Source: an uncultured Bacteroidales bacterium (GTDB lineage: Bacteria; Bacteroidota; Bacteroidia; Bacteroidales; Barnesiellaceae). From it: 64,000 nt of DNA. The position numbers and the translations under genes are program-made. The DNA lies in assembly GCA_949298955.1 (NCBI GenBank), contig CASFYQ010000001.1, positions 310,001 to 374,000 of the forward strand, in the 5' to 3' direction. Shown one piece after another: positions 17,826 through 26,825 of the stretch. The notes beneath the pieces are model-generated. The model was not told the origin of the DNA and searched no databases. It saw nothing but the letters and a program-made list of their open reading frames with translations. Numbering within the stretch: position 1 is the stretch's first letter; every line of letters begins with the position of its first letter.

Positions 17826-18914
17826 CTATTTAACAATACCTTTTTCCAGATATTCGGCCAGGTTCATACGAATTTCGTCGCCGGCACATTCAACAGCCAC
17901 CTTGGCCATATCGGCATCGACCATAATCTTCACGAGTTCCTCGAACGAGGTCTTCATGGGATCCCAGCCCAATTCCCGCTTAGCTTTCGAAGGGTCGCCC
18001 CACAGGTTTACCACATCGGTGGGCCGATAGAAATCGGGCGACACCTCCACAAGTACCCGCCCGGTAGCCCGGTCGATACCCTTTTCATTCTCTCCCTCGC
18101 CCACAAAATCGAGTTCGATGCCCACATAGCGGAAAGCCAGTTGGCAGAACTCGCGAACGGAGTGCTGTACGCCGGTGGCGATGACAAAATCTTCGGGCTT
18201 GTCGTTTTGCAAAATCAGCCACATACACTCGACATAATCCTTGGCATAACCCCAGTCGCGCAACGACGAGAGGTTGCCCAGATAGAGTTTTTCCTGTTTG
18301 CCTTGGGCTATGCGGGCGGCAGCCAGCGTAATCTTGCGAGTCACAAATGTTTCGCCACGGCGCTCCGACTCATGGTTGAACAGAATGCCCGAGCAGCAGA
18401 ACATATTGTAAGCCTCGCGATACTCCTTGACAATCCAGTAGCCATAGAGTTTAGCTACGGCATAGGGGCTATATGGGTGGAACGGGGTCTGCTCGTTCTG
18501 GGGAACCTGCTCAACCTTGCCATACAACTCGGAAGTCGAAGCTTGATAAATGCGACAAGTCTCGGCCAATCCGCACTGGCGTACAGCCTCGAGAATGCGC
18601 AATACACCGGTAGCATCGACATTGGCCGTAAACTCGGGAGCATCGAACGATACCTGTACGTGACTCTGTGCGGCCAGGTTGTAAATTTCGTCGGGCCGGA
18701 CCTTGCCCACGACCTGAATCAGACTCATCGAGTCGGTCAAGTCGGCATAATGCAGGTGAAAATGCGGGCGCCCCTCCAAATGGGCGATGCGCTCACGAAA
18801 GTCGACCGACGACCGACGAATGGTTCCGTGCACATCATATCCTTTTTCCAGCAGGAACTCTGCCAGGAACGATCCGTCTTGTCCGGTAATACCGGTAATC
18901 AATGCTTTTTTCAT
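17826..18914 (-). CDS. gmd: GDP-mannose 4,6-dehydratase
   Basis: Makes GDP-4-keto-6-deoxy-D-mannose, the precursor of GDP-fucose and other 6-deoxyhexoses. 362 residues, normal length. The NADP loop GITGQDGS is at 8-15, [11 protein letters not shown] is the family-specific NADP-binding loop, and ASTSELYG and [12 protein letters not shown] hold the catalytic Thr/Glu and YxxxK. The C-terminus ([21 protein letters not shown]) is typical. The start [12 protein letters not shown] is unambiguous. A promoter just upstream suggests that gmd-fcl can be transcribed apart from the AT-rich polysaccharide genes, as expected for a pair that also serves general fucosylation in Bacteroidales. Confidence 0.97.
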   Translation of the reverse strand: MKKALITGITGQDGSFLAEFLLEKGYDVHGTIRRSSVDFRERIAHLEGRPHFHLHYADLTDSMSLIQVVGKVRPDEIYNLAAQSHVQVSFDAPEFTANVDATGVLRILEAVRQCGLAETCRIYQASTSELYGKVEQVPQNEQTPFHPYSPYAVAKLYGYWIVKEYREAYNMFCCSGILFNHESERRGETFVTRKITLAAARIAQGKQEKLYLGNLSSLRDWGYAKDYVECMWLILQNDKPEDFVIATGVQHSVREFCQLAFRYVGIELDFVGEGENEKGIDRATGRVLVEVSPDFYRPTDVVNLWGDPSKAKRELGWDPMKTSFEELVKIMVDADMAKVAVECAGDEIRMNLAEYLEKGIVK

Positions 18915-18965
18915 CTTGTATATTTACGTTTTTAATTTCTTTTTCTTATACTGCGACCACAATCG

Positions 18966-18996
18966 CAAAATTATCTAAATTCGAGATAACTGCCAA
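18966..18996 (-). promoter_or_regulatory. promoter of gmd-fcl
   Basis: On the minus strand TTGG (18993-18996), a 19-base spacer and TAATTTTG (18966-18973, full match to TAnnTTTG), 52 bases before gmd. A short inverted repeat TTATCT/AGATAA lies within it (18971-18989). Confidence 0.55.
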
Positions 18997-19035
18997 CCTC
19001 GAACCGAGATATTTATCAGGGCAGCCGGGTAGCCA

Positions 19036-19797
19036 TTATCCGGCATGCGCCGTCAATTTCTTGCGCCGTCTCTTGCGTCCCCACTCCTGAAAGAGCAGTT
19101 TGGGCAACGACACGACAATCATCATACAACGACGCAGCTGCTTCTTGGGTTCGCAATAAATGCGATACAAAAATTCGAGGTGGGCCCGCACCATCCAATA
19201 AGGCGCACGACTTACATCGGTACCACTGTAAAACTTGAAGGCAGCCCCTACGGCAATCATTACACCTCGCTTCAAATGGGGCTTCAATTTACTCATAAAA
19301 ATCTCCTGCTTGGGTGCTCCCAATGCCACCCAAATAATCTCGGCCCCGTCTTTCTCTATCATCTCGGCAATAGCCGGATAGTCGAAATCGTCGACCGCCT
19401 TGTAGGGCAACGGATAGAACCACATGCCATCGATGCGCGGATCTACCTCCGACAGATTACGCTTCAAGCCGTCCAACGTCGACTGCGTGGTACCCAGAAA
19501 TGCCATACGGTAACGCCGCTGGTGAACGATATCCATGAAAATTTCACTCCCGCAATACTGCTTGCGCTCAATGCCATAAATCCATCGCAAATACAACGGC
19601 ACATAGCTGCTGTCGCAAATCGAAAACATCGATCCGTCGACCACCCGGCGATAATCCGGGTCGCGATTCACCGTCGCCAAAATCACACCGTCCGACACAC
19701 AGATATACCCCGGTGTCCCCAATAACAGCGCTTCGTCGATAGCCCGAAAAACCGCTTGCTTATCGAACTCATACCTGATATTAAAATAATTTTCCAT
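19036..19797 (-). CDS. WecG/TagA/CpsF family glycosyltransferase
   Basis: 253 residues of the GT26 family, which adds ManNAc, ManNAcA or glucose residues to lipid-linked intermediates on the cytoplasmic face. Family blocks are visible: LLLGTPGYICVSDGVILA with NRDPDYRRVVDGSMFSICDS (the active-site Asp region), FLGTTQSTLDGLKRNL, and IIWVALGAPKQEIFMSKLKPHL. The C-terminal stretch is basic and hydrophobic (PYWMVRAHLEFLYRIYCEPKK...RKRRRKKLTAHAG), fitting the membrane-binding appendage of TagA-type enzymes. It is the last transferase before gmd-fcl. The base composition is like the chromosome rather than the AT-rich cassette, so it belongs to the conserved end of the locus. The sugar is not inferable. 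Confidence 0.9.
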   Translation of the reverse strand: MENYFNIRYEFDKQAVFRAIDEALLLGTPGYICVSDGVILATVNRDPDYRRVVDGSMFSICDSSYVPLYLRWIYGIERKQYCGSEIFMDIVHQRRYRMAFLGTTQSTLDGLKRNLSEVDPRIDGMWFYPLPYKAVDDFDYPAIAEMIEKDGAEIIWVALGAPKQEIFMSKLKPHLKRGVMIAVGAAFKFYSGTDVSRAPYWMVRAHLEFLYRIYCEPKKQLRRCMMIVVSLPKLLFQEWGRKRRRKKLTAHAG

Positions 19798-20046
19798 AAA
19801 AAATAATGTGTAAAGTCACTGCCGGAACTCCCCTATCCCGGCCATAATACAATCTTACCCTATGTTTTGAAGATGAATCGAGCGAACAAAAAGTCGTTCA
19901 CCCGATGTTCGAGTGAATAAAACCTTTGCTTGTATGAAATTATCTATTCTACTATCGGGAACAGCCCCGACTTTGATGTTCCGTATCTGAATCGCCACCA
20001 TTTGCGACTCTGTTGTAGCCAACCCTCTTTGGGAACTCGCATCCGC
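19798..20046 (-). other. 249-bp gap between wecG-type and acyltransferase genes
   Basis: Nothing clearly genic. A 32-codon minus-strand frame (ATG at 20042, stop at 19944; begins MRVPKEGWLQQSRKWW) overlaps the end of the acyltransferase gene and may be a remnant or chance. A CCGG...CCGG inverted repeat is near 19821-19840. No consensus promoter was found. Confidence 0.4.
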
Positions 20047-21087
20047 TTATGCAATCTTCGACCAACGAAACAACGTATCTTTTGTCCAAGCCATCAGGAA
20101 CGAGCCGGCAAAAAGAATGGGGACTATTATAAAGAAATAGATTCCAAACTGCGACTGGCTCTCGAAATAGCGCTCCATAAAATAGGGATAAACCAGCGCA
20201 TCGAATATATAACAGCAGAGATACATATCGAGTGACAAAAGCGATATCTTAGTCAAACTCTTGCGCAACACAGGCGATTTGAAATCGGTCTGATAGAACA
20301 ACAAGAAGAATGCTATCGCCACAATCGTTCCGAATACGCCCCACGGTCCACCGGCAATCTGAATAAGGGTGTGATTGTGAACAAACAACGCATTAAATAC
20401 CGGATTGATCATACATAACAATAGCATTATCAGCCACAATTTCCAACTATCTACCCGAGGTCTATACTCGTGAATATACGAACCTACGAAGAAGAATGTC
20501 AACGGATAGCACGATGCCCAAAAGCCGGGGACCAAATGCAATCCATATCGGTTGAACAAATCGGGCAAAGCTGTCATCACATACAGGGTTACTATCAAAA
20601 TATGTTTTTGCCGCTGAGTGGGTATCGCCTTGTACATCATATTCAAGAAAGGAGTCAATAAAAACAGTCCTATCCACATCTCGATGTACCAGGCATAAGG
20701 TATTGCCGAAAAATCGAATATCTTTAAGCTCCATTTCAACCACGACAACTCTTCGTGCAAATAATACTTACGAAACAGAATCGTTATAACCGAAAAGAAA
20801 AGATAGGCGACCAATATCCGCACACATCCCTTGTAATATCGCTTCGATACAGTCTTATTCGTATTCAAATATCCTGTCAACAAAAGAAAGAGAGGAACAC
20901 CGATTCCAAAAAACATACGAAAAATTGACTGGATAAACAGAGCGGTTCCTTCAAAAATCGTATCCTTAAATGGGGTATTCAACCAAAAATGTCCTGTTAT
21001 CACAAACAAAATCGCGAAACTACGAATTAAATCTAAGCCGATTATTCGGGTCTGGCACGATTTTTGCTCCCTAATTTGCTGTATCAT
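20047..21087 (-). CDS. membrane acyltransferase (acyltransferase-3 family)
   Basis: 346 residues, about ten membrane helices. The N-terminus RIIGLDLIRSFAILFVITGHFWLN has the RxxAxxxVxxxH pattern of the AT-3 family, with the conserved Arg in helix 1 and His after it. These inner-membrane proteins move acetyl or other acyl groups from the cytoplasm onto sugars of exported glycans. The GIGVPLFLLLTGYLN block (FFVxSGY-type) is also typical. It is one of three AT-3 proteins in the locus, so the glycan is likely acylated at several positions; the acceptor is unknown. The gene lies in the conserved, less AT-rich end. Confidence 0.85.
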   Translation of the reverse strand: MIQQIREQKSCQTRIIGLDLIRSFAILFVITGHFWLNTPFKDTIFEGTALFIQSIFRMFFGIGVPLFLLLTGYLNTNKTVSKRYYKGCVRILVAYLFFSVITILFRKYYLHEELSWLKWSLKIFDFSAIPYAWYIEMWIGLFLLTPFLNMMYKAIPTQRQKHILIVTLYVMTALPDLFNRYGLHLVPGFWASCYPLTFFFVGSYIHEYRPRVDSWKLWLIMLLLCMINPVFNALFVHNHTLIQIAGGPWGVFGTIVAIAFFLLFYQTDFKSPVLRKSLTKISLLSLDMYLCCYIFDALVYPYFMERYFESQSQFGIYFFIIVPILFAGSFLMAWTKDTLFRWSKIA

Positions 21088-21101
21088 ATTTTATTATCTT
21101 A

Positions 21102-22262
21102 TTATCCTCTCACCAATTCTTGAAACAAACTAACCCACTTCTTATAAATCACCCCCGATGAATACTCACGTTGCAACTTATCGAAAGCCATCTGACCCAA
21201 TCGGGCAATCTCATCTGTATTATTCCACAACGAAACAATCTGCCGCTCCAAATCATCAAGATTATTGGGATCAAACAATTTCCCGATAGCCGAATCTCCC
21301 CGACCGATAATCTCGGTAAATCCTCCATGAGCCGGCCCAATTGTAGGCTTACCATAGCAAGCTGCCTCGAGTATAGACATCGGGAAACCTTCATACCACT
21401 TACTGGCCATTACAAAAAAAGCAGCATCTTGATAAAATAGAGACAACGCATCACCAGACAAATATCCAACGAGTTCACAATTATCCGGTATTCGCTCGAC
21501 CAACTCTTTATCGCGAACTTCCCCGGCCAACTTAAACGGGATATTGGGATTGCGCCGAGCTACCTCGAGAATCAAATCGACCCCCTTTTCTCGACTAATG
21601 CGTCCACAGAAAGCCACATACTTTCCAACCCCCAATCGATACGATTGAGGTATCGGTAGGAAATTGGGAATCACCTGTATTTTCTGTGCATCATATCCGG
21701 CAGCAATTAACTTCTGCCGCTGAAAATCTGTGATACAGGCAAAGGCATCGACATTCTTCCGATACGCCCCCGTCCAGCGAGCATATACGTTGCGAAGGGT
21801 ATATCCCAGCGATTTCAATCGACTATGTTCGCAGTTGTACCGCACACAACTCCACTCATTTCCCTGCACCAAACAAGTTTCGCAAGGCATACCATCGCGC
21901 ATAAATAAGCCCGTGGGACAAATCAACCGGAAGTTATGAATCGTCATCACCACCGGTACCCCAGCCTTCTTACACTCAAAAAGAGCCGCCGGACTGATAA
22001 AGGGATAGAGATTGTGTACATTCACCACATCAGGGCGCTCGCGGTGCAAAGCCTCTCGCATCCCCCGTACCCCCGAAGGCGAATAGATTCCCGACAAGAA
22101 ACCGGCTACCTTACCGACAGCCGACTCCCTCACCCCCTCGGTCGTTCGGCGATAAAACGCCACCTCATGCCCGTGAGCCGTGAGCATCGCTGCCATCTTA
22201 TCGACAACAGTCTCCTCACCACTATACTTCCCATAATTGTTATGGACGAGAAGAATCTTCAT
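21102..22262 (-). CDS. GT4-family glycosyltransferase
   Basis: 386 residues with two Rossmann domains. The N-terminus MKILLVHNNYGKYSGEE carries the GGxE-like donor/acceptor loop, VVNVHNLYPFISP and VVMTIHNFRLICPTG follow, and the C-terminal domain holds VAFCGRISREKGVDLILE and EGFPMSILEAACYGKPTIGPAHGG, the EX7E donor-binding motif of GT4. A Cys-rich patch (CETCLVQGNEWSCVRYNCEHS) is typical of a GT4 subgroup in capsule loci. It works on the cytoplasmic face of the inner membrane; the sugar is unknown. The ATG overlaps the stop of the upstream acyltransferase (ATGA). Base composition is chromosomal. A second copy of its first 29 codons is found at 23348-23437. Confidence 0.93.
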   Translation of the reverse strand: MKILLVHNNYGKYSGEETVVDKMAAMLTAHGHEVAFYRRTTEGVRESAVGKVAGFLSGIYSPSGVRGMREALHRERPDVVNVHNLYPFISPAALFECKKAGVPVVMTIHNFRLICPTGLFMRDGMPCETCLVQGNEWSCVRYNCEHSRLKSLGYTLRNVYARWTGAYRKNVDAFACITDFQRQKLIAAGYDAQKIQVIPNFLPIPQSYRLGVGKYVAFCGRISREKGVDLILEVARRNPNIPFKLAGEVRDKELVERIPDNCELVGYLSGDALSLFYQDAAFFVMASKWYEGFPMSILEAACYGKPTIGPAHGGFTEIIGRGDSAIGKLFDPNNLDDLERQIVSLWNNTDEIARLGQMAFDKLQREYSSGVIYKKWVSLFQELVRG

Positions 22263-23311
22263 CTTTTCAATATTTTACAACAAATCGCTCTAGCTTCTGT
22301 GTAGAGTTTTCTCTGAATAAAATCACACCCTATTGCAACTGGTAAAACAAGGGCAATACATAAAATAAAAATGAATATCGGATACTTAGGGTAATACAAT
22401 ATTTCTTGCAATGGTCTAGATCCCGTGAAAAATATACCATGCAAATACCACAAATTCATACTATAAAATCCCAAGAACATTATAGACTTATTAAGCCATT
22501 CGCTCTGTAATCTATTAAATATATTAATCACAGAAAACATAAATATGGCAGCAAATACTCCATCAACACCCACAATATTAATACCTATTAAAATCAAAGA
22601 CTGTCGAAGTAATGCAAGTCCAATAATTGCAAACACAAATATCCATATTGATAATTTATCCGTATGAAGCAATAATCGATTAAATAAATTCCATTTTGCA
22701 ACAAGTAATCCACATATTGCATATAGCACTGGAGCTAAAATAAATCCCCATAGGCTATTATGAATTAGACCTAATCCTAATATAAAACACAAATACAAGA
22801 CAATATCTATCCAAAATTTTTCACATTGAAAAATCTTCAAGAGAAAAGGAGATATTAATATCAATAATATATAAGAGGCTACATACCATGAAAACGCTAC
22901 ATTCACATATTGTTTCTGCGGAGCAGTTTCCAATCCAATCAAGTTATAAAAAAAATCGCTTCCCCGAGGTAAGGGATCTCCTATTATTGCACCATAAATC
23001 ATGAACAGTATAAAAATAATCCAATAATTAAATAGGAATTTTATTATTCTACTAAAGATCTTTCTGAGTTTTGTATAATCTTCACTCTTTTTCCATATTA
23101 CATAACCCGAACTAAATGCAAATAATGCAACACAGATTTTCCCAAATGCAGCAATCATTCGTTCAAAGCTAATGCCATATATACAAAAACTCTCTATATA
23201 ATCATTCCCATTTATCCGATACTCAGAAAATCCAAAAATATGATGAAACATCATCAATAATATAGCGATACCGGCAATCAACTTCGACTCCTTACGTCCC
23301 AGAAAATCCAT
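22259..23311 (-). CDS. membrane acyltransferase-like protein (AT-3 type)
   Basis: 350 residues, about ten membrane helices, AT-rich. The N-terminus (GRKESKLIAGIAILLMMFHHIFGF) has the short loop, first helix and His pair seen in AT-3 O-acetyltransferases. IAAFGKICVALFAFSSGYVIWKK is the second signature helix. It probably acylates a sugar of the surface polysaccharide from the inner membrane. Its stop codon overlaps the ATG of the GT4 gene downstream, and a 5' fragment of a GT4 gene lies immediately upstream, so this gene appears to have been introduced between the two copies. The assignment to AT-3 rests on topology and N-terminal pattern only. Confidence 0.75.
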   Translation of the reverse strand: MDFLGRKESKLIAGIAILLMMFHHIFGFSEYRINGNDYIESFCIYGISFERMIAAFGKICVALFAFSSGYVIWKKSEDYTKLRKIFSRIIKFLFNYWIIFILFMIYGAIIGDPLPRGSDFFYNLIGLETAPQKQYVNVAFSWYVASYILLILISPFLLKIFQCEKFWIDIVLYLCFILGLGLIHNSLWGFILAPVLYAICGLLVAKWNLFNRLLLHTDKLSIWIFVFAIIGLALLRQSLILIGINIVGVDGVFAAIFMFSVINIFNRLQSEWLNKSIMFLGFYSMNLWYLHGIFFTGSRPLQEILYYPKYPIFIFILCIALVLPVAIGCDFIQRKLYTEARAICCKILKR

Positions 23312-23347
23312 TCTTTATAGTAATAATTTTTATTATCAGTTATGACC

Positions 23348-23437
23348 TTATGCCGTAAACATCACTACCATCTTATCGACAACCGCCTCCTCACCGCTAT
23401 ATTTCCCATAATTGTTATGAACGAATAGGATCTTCAT
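23348..23437 (-). pseudogene. 5' fragment of a GT4 glycosyltransferase gene
   Basis: Reading from ATG at 23437 gives 29 codons (MKILFVHNNYGKYSGEE..., then VVDKMVVMFTA and a stop) that match the first 29 codons of the intact GT4 gene at 22262 except for five residues; nucleotide likeness continues through GGTCAT and then ends near 23340. As with the intact gene, its ATG overlaps the stop of the gene upstream (ATGA with the hexapeptide acyltransferase). It is the scar of a GT4 gene once directly downstream of the acyltransferase gene at 23434, and supports replacement by recombination. Confidence 0.88.
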
Positions 23438-23949
23438 TTTTCGTCTTTGTTTATCCAACGTTCTCCCCATTCTCGAACATCTGCATATTTCTTTGCAGGA
23501 TTCCCAATCATAATAGAATAATCCTCTATATTTCCTTTAATAACAGATCCTGCACCTATTATGCAATATTTCCCAATCTTTGTTCCTGGTAATACAATAG
23601 CACCTGCACCAATAAAACTATGCTCTCCAATAGTTACCGATTTAAATGCCATATCATTAAAACTAATATCATCCGCGTTAATAGCTCGCATTCCAATTAA
23701 AAAAGACCAGTCATGAGTTAAAATCACTGTCTTTGTTGATATAACACAGCCATTTCCTATAATCAAACATCCACCTTCTCTAGGATTAGCATCTAGGAAA
23801 GCATCATAATGTATATACTCTGGAGTTCCTATAAAATCGACACCAACTCTTTTATAGGCCTTCATAATCAAAGGCATATACCACTTAGCAAAAACACTAC
23901 GACTTATAAAGGCGAATAATCGCAATAGATAAAAAAAGATTCTATTCAT
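23434..23949 (-). CDS. hexapeptide-repeat O-acetyltransferase
   Basis: 171 residues of left-handed parallel beta-helix type. Imperfect hexads run from GCLIIGNGCVISTKTVILTHD through SVTIGEHSFIGAGAIVLPGTKIGKYCIIGAGSVIKGNIEDYSIMIGNPAKKYA, the usual end of the CAT/NodL/WcaF group, with the catalytic His in the ILTHDWSF segment. It would acetylate a sugar nucleotide or lipid-linked sugar with acetyl-CoA in the cytoplasm. The first 30 residues are hydrophobic and basic (RIFFYLLRLFAFISRSVFAKWYMPLI), perhaps a membrane-associating helix. AT-rich like the neighbouring cassette genes. Its stop overlaps the ATG of the GT4 fragment. Confidence 0.88.
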   Translation of the reverse strand: MNRIFFYLLRLFAFISRSVFAKWYMPLIMKAYKRVGVDFIGTPEYIHYDAFLDANPREGGCLIIGNGCVISTKTVILTHDWSFLIGMRAINADDISFNDMAFKSVTIGEHSFIGAGAIVLPGTKIGKYCIIGAGSVIKGNIEDYSIMIGNPAKKYADVREWGERWINKDEK

Positions 23950-23950
23950 A

Positions 23951-24871
23951 TCAATACTGCCGAATAATAAATAATCTAACCTTCTTAGGAAGCATTGCCA
24001 AAAAGAAAAAAGGTATTACCCTCATATTAAATGGATAATAGTACAATGATGTCAAAACCTCCTTCATTGTTTCTATTTTCTCCCCATAGCGAATAGCTAC
24101 AGAAGCTCTCATCTTATGCCAATGAGAAATGTACCTCTTCAACGCGATTTTTTCTGGATAAACAGATAACAACTTTACTAATTCTTTTCCTACCGGATCA
24201 CCTTTATCTTGCCGACGAGGTGGTAAATTTGTCAACACATAACTTTCTCCTAACTCATATATAGCTTCTACTTTTTTTGAATAGGCAATTTCTCCATTCA
24301 CAGCCAACCTTGCCCAAGTCAACAAATCTTCCCCCGATTTAATCCCAACAGGGAATCCTCCCATCTCCCATATTGCCGTTTTTTTCACAACTACTGCAGA
24401 TGTCCATAAAGGAGGATGAGAGCAGCTGGCCACCTCAAAATAATTAGAAAGAATACCATCTTCTCCGATGAATGGCAACTTCCGAATTATCGTTGATGTT
24501 ACTTTCCCCTCCGTATCCCGAAATTCATAATTACAAGCAAAAACACTGCTATCGGGATATTTTTGATAAAGGCGATACTGGGTAGCCAAATACTCCGGCT
24601 TCCACTCATCATCGGCATCCAAGAAAGCTATTAAATCTCCTTTTGATTCCTCAATTCCTCGATTCCTAGCTGCTGATACCCCTGCATTCTTTTGATGAAT
24701 CACCCTAATACGTAAATCGCTGAATTTCTCCACCTCGTCTACACTACCATCGGTAGAGTCATCGTCGACTATCACAATCTCAAAATCTTGGAAAGTCTGA
24801 TTAAATACAGATTGTATGGTATGAGCAATCCTCTTCTCTTTATTATATAAAGGAATGACTATGGATATCAT
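23951..24871 (-). CDS. GT2-family glycosyltransferase
   Basis: 306 residues. The N-terminal GT-A fold is plain: MISIVIPLYNKEKRIAHTI, then IVIVDDDSTDGS with nucleotide-binding Asp residues, AARNRGIEESKGDLIAFLDADDEW with the DxD metal motif, and a later GEDLLTWARLA with the ED catalytic-base motif. It transfers one sugar from a nucleotide donor to the lipid-linked oligosaccharide on the cytoplasmic side. The C-terminal 60 residues include one hydrophobic stretch (NMRVIPFFFLAMLP). Within the AT-rich cassette, one base from the acyltransferase gene. The sugar is not inferable. Confidence 0.93.
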   Translation of the reverse strand: MISIVIPLYNKEKRIAHTIQSVFNQTFQDFEIVIVDDDSTDGSVDEVEKFSDLRIRVIHQKNAGVSAARNRGIEESKGDLIAFLDADDEWKPEYLATQYRLYQKYPDSSVFACNYEFRDTEGKVTSTIIRKLPFIGEDGILSNYFEVASCSHPPLWTSAVVVKKTAIWEMGGFPVGIKSGEDLLTWARLAVNGEIAYSKKVEAIYELGESYVLTNLPPRRQDKGDPVGKELVKLLSVYPEKIALKRYISHWHKMRASVAIRYGEKIETMKEVLTSLYYYPFNMRVIPFFFLAMLPKKVRLFIIRQY

Positions 24872-24872
24872 C

Positions 24873-25874
24873 TTATTTTCCTCCTGTAATAAACAACAAT
24901 TTAGGGAAGTACCTTTTAATACATATATAAACTACTAAACAGAGGCCTACCGTGATACATGGAGCCACAAGAAACTGGAGTGTCGATAGATAATAACTTG
25001 AAGGTAAATAATTAAATAGTAATTTTGATAAATAGGTAAACCCTAACTTATGTGACACATATATAAAAAAACTTGATGTTGATAACAGAGAAATTACCTC
25101 AATATTACGTTTCAATATATTATTATAACTAATAACAAAAACCATAAAGACCCCTATCATCAGATATATGCGATTCCAATACAGTCCTCCTATCGAACCA
25201 TATAATACAAAAGCAACTATCAAAGTAATAAAATAAAAAGATAGATAGACCGATGACGATTTTATGATGGGAAATCGAATGTTCCTAGTCCCCCAAAAGC
25301 ACCCCATATAAAAGAAGAAAATAGAACTAAAATGACATATCCCTCTATCAGGAATTACACCAGATAGATAAATGCCACTCAAAATAATAGCTCCATAAAT
25401 TCCAAATAACTTAATAACCCAATAAAATATTGGGAATAAGAGAGTCATAAAAATAAGATCCCTCATAAACCATAGAGGGAAATTAGCCGGCGCTAAGAAA
25501 ATTGAAGCCCAATTATCAAATAGTACATCTTGTGTAATATATAGATATATAACAGCCAAGATATTCCATATAAAATAAGGCACCACCAAAGTCCTTATTC
25601 TTCGTTCTATTTTACCAATATATACAGCCAAAGATAGTTTTTCAATATTGACAAATAGCAAATATCCTGACATGACAAAAAAACACGGAACGGCTAATGC
25701 TGCAATCTTAAATACCAAGATAGTAACAAAGTAATACAAAGAGCTACCATCTATATTACACCAATTAAAATCCAAGACTTTAATCGTCGGGATCACATCT
25801 ATATGTAGATACACAACCATTAAAGCTAATGGGAAACGTAATAAATCAAATGTCTTAGACAGAACCTTGTCCAT
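24873..25874 (-). CDS. membrane acyltransferase (AT-3 family)
   Basis: 333 residues with about ten membrane helices. TFDLLRFPLALMVVYLHIDV has the conserved helix-1 Arg and the following His of AT-3 proteins, and ALAVPCFFVMSGYLLF is the second signature. RIRTLVVPYFIWNI is the conserved loop before the next helix. It probably O-acylates the repeat unit, or is a WcbF/OafA-like acetyltransferase. Very AT-rich, one base from the GT2 gene downstream and three bases from the DXD transferase upstream, so tightly packed in the cassette operon. Confidence 0.87.
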   Translation of the reverse strand: MDKVLSKTFDLLRFPLALMVVYLHIDVIPTIKVLDFNWCNIDGSSLYYFVTILVFKIAALAVPCFFVMSGYLLFVNIEKLSLAVYIGKIERRIRTLVVPYFIWNILAVIYLYITQDVLFDNWASIFLAPANFPLWFMRDLIFMTLLFPIFYWVIKLFGIYGAIILSGIYLSGVIPDRGICHFSSIFFFYMGCFWGTRNIRFPIIKSSSVYLSFYFITLIVAFVLYGSIGGLYWNRIYLMIGVFMVFVISYNNILKRNIEVISLLSTSSFFIYVSHKLGFTYLSKLLFNYLPSSYYLSTLQFLVAPCITVGLCLVVYICIKRYFPKLLFITGGK

Positions 25875-25877
25875 TTT

Positions 25878-26825
25878 TTATTGAGGAGAATTTATCCATT
25901 TTACTAAATAGTGATAATAGTTATTAGAATCACGATTCAATTCTTCAGTCGTATATTTTCGCCAATTCAATTTAAATAAAAAAGTATCTTTGGTCAATTC
26001 TCGGAAAAGCTCTTCATTAAAGGTATCACATAATAATGGAGCTAATTTATGTACATTTTCATTATTATATGGAATATCTTCTATCAAATCCCTTATTTCT
26101 TTATTTGACCGATATAATAAGTCAATAACATAGTCTATTAAAAAATAATCAATAAGGAAGTCTTCTTTTTCCCAATATAAACAAAATATATTATATACAT
26201 TCTTTGCTAATATGCTATCATTCCAACTCGCCATACAAAATCCTGTCCATCGACACTTTGACACAAAATAGCCAAACGGACTATTTTTGATAGAAAATAT
26301 TGGCCGATTAAATATTTCTTCGGGTAAGGGTTTTGTTATCAGCATCGTTGCATCAATCCAGAAACCTCCTTTTTGAGTTAATAACCCCATTCTTAAAATA
26401 TCCGAAAAATGAGTTGGTGTTATATTCCCCTTATGATATAAATCAATAATGTGGGAAGGAATATTTACATAATTTTGGAAGTTAGTTCCTGTTAAAACAA
26501 ATATAGGATGCCCATTAGAAAATTTTCTTATACTTTGCAAGCATAATCGTGGAATATCTGGCATACAGTCTTCTCCTTGTGCCCAAAAGTACCAAATTGG
26601 AGCATTAGGAACAAAATGCATTACTGCTGATTGATATGTATAGCCAGAAATTATATTACAAATTTTTTTCTCTATTATTAAATTTCGCTTCTTAGAAAAG
26701 AATTTTAATACCCATGATGGAAACAACCATCTTCCATAAACTAATAATAAATTAGATCCTGGTATAAACAGACCAAAGCGGATACTCTTATCACAAAAGT
26801 TTCTAATATTTTTCCATTTTATCAT
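25878..26825 (-). CDS. capsular polysaccharide synthesis glycosyltransferase (Caps_synth / DXD type)
   Basis: 315 residues. The core APIWYFWAQGEDCMPDIPRLCLQSI, THFSDILRMGLLTQKGGFWIDATMLIT is the pattern of the PF05704 capsular transferase family, related to the DXD-type sugar transferases; in this group WIDAT replaces YxDxD and supplies the metal-binding Asp. The N-terminal 40 residues hold a hydrophobic stretch (FGLFIPGSNLLLVYGRWLF). It acts on the cytoplasmic face during repeat-unit assembly. The start overlaps the end of the wzy-like gene by four bases (ATGA). One of the most AT-rich genes of the window. Confidence 0.85.
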   Translation of the reverse strand: MIKWKNIRNFCDKSIRFGLFIPGSNLLLVYGRWLFPSWVLKFFSKKRNLIIEKKICNIISGYTYQSAVMHFVPNAPIWYFWAQGEDCMPDIPRLCLQSIRKFSNGHPIFVLTGTNFQNYVNIPSHIIDLYHKGNITPTHFSDILRMGLLTQKGGFWIDATMLITKPLPEEIFNRPIFSIKNSPFGYFVSKCRWTGFCMASWNDSILAKNVYNIFCLYWEKEDFLIDYFLIDYVIDLLYRSNKEIRDLIEDIPYNNENVHKLAPLLCDTFNEELFRELTKDTFLFKLNWRKYTTEELNRDSNNYYHYLVKWINSPQ

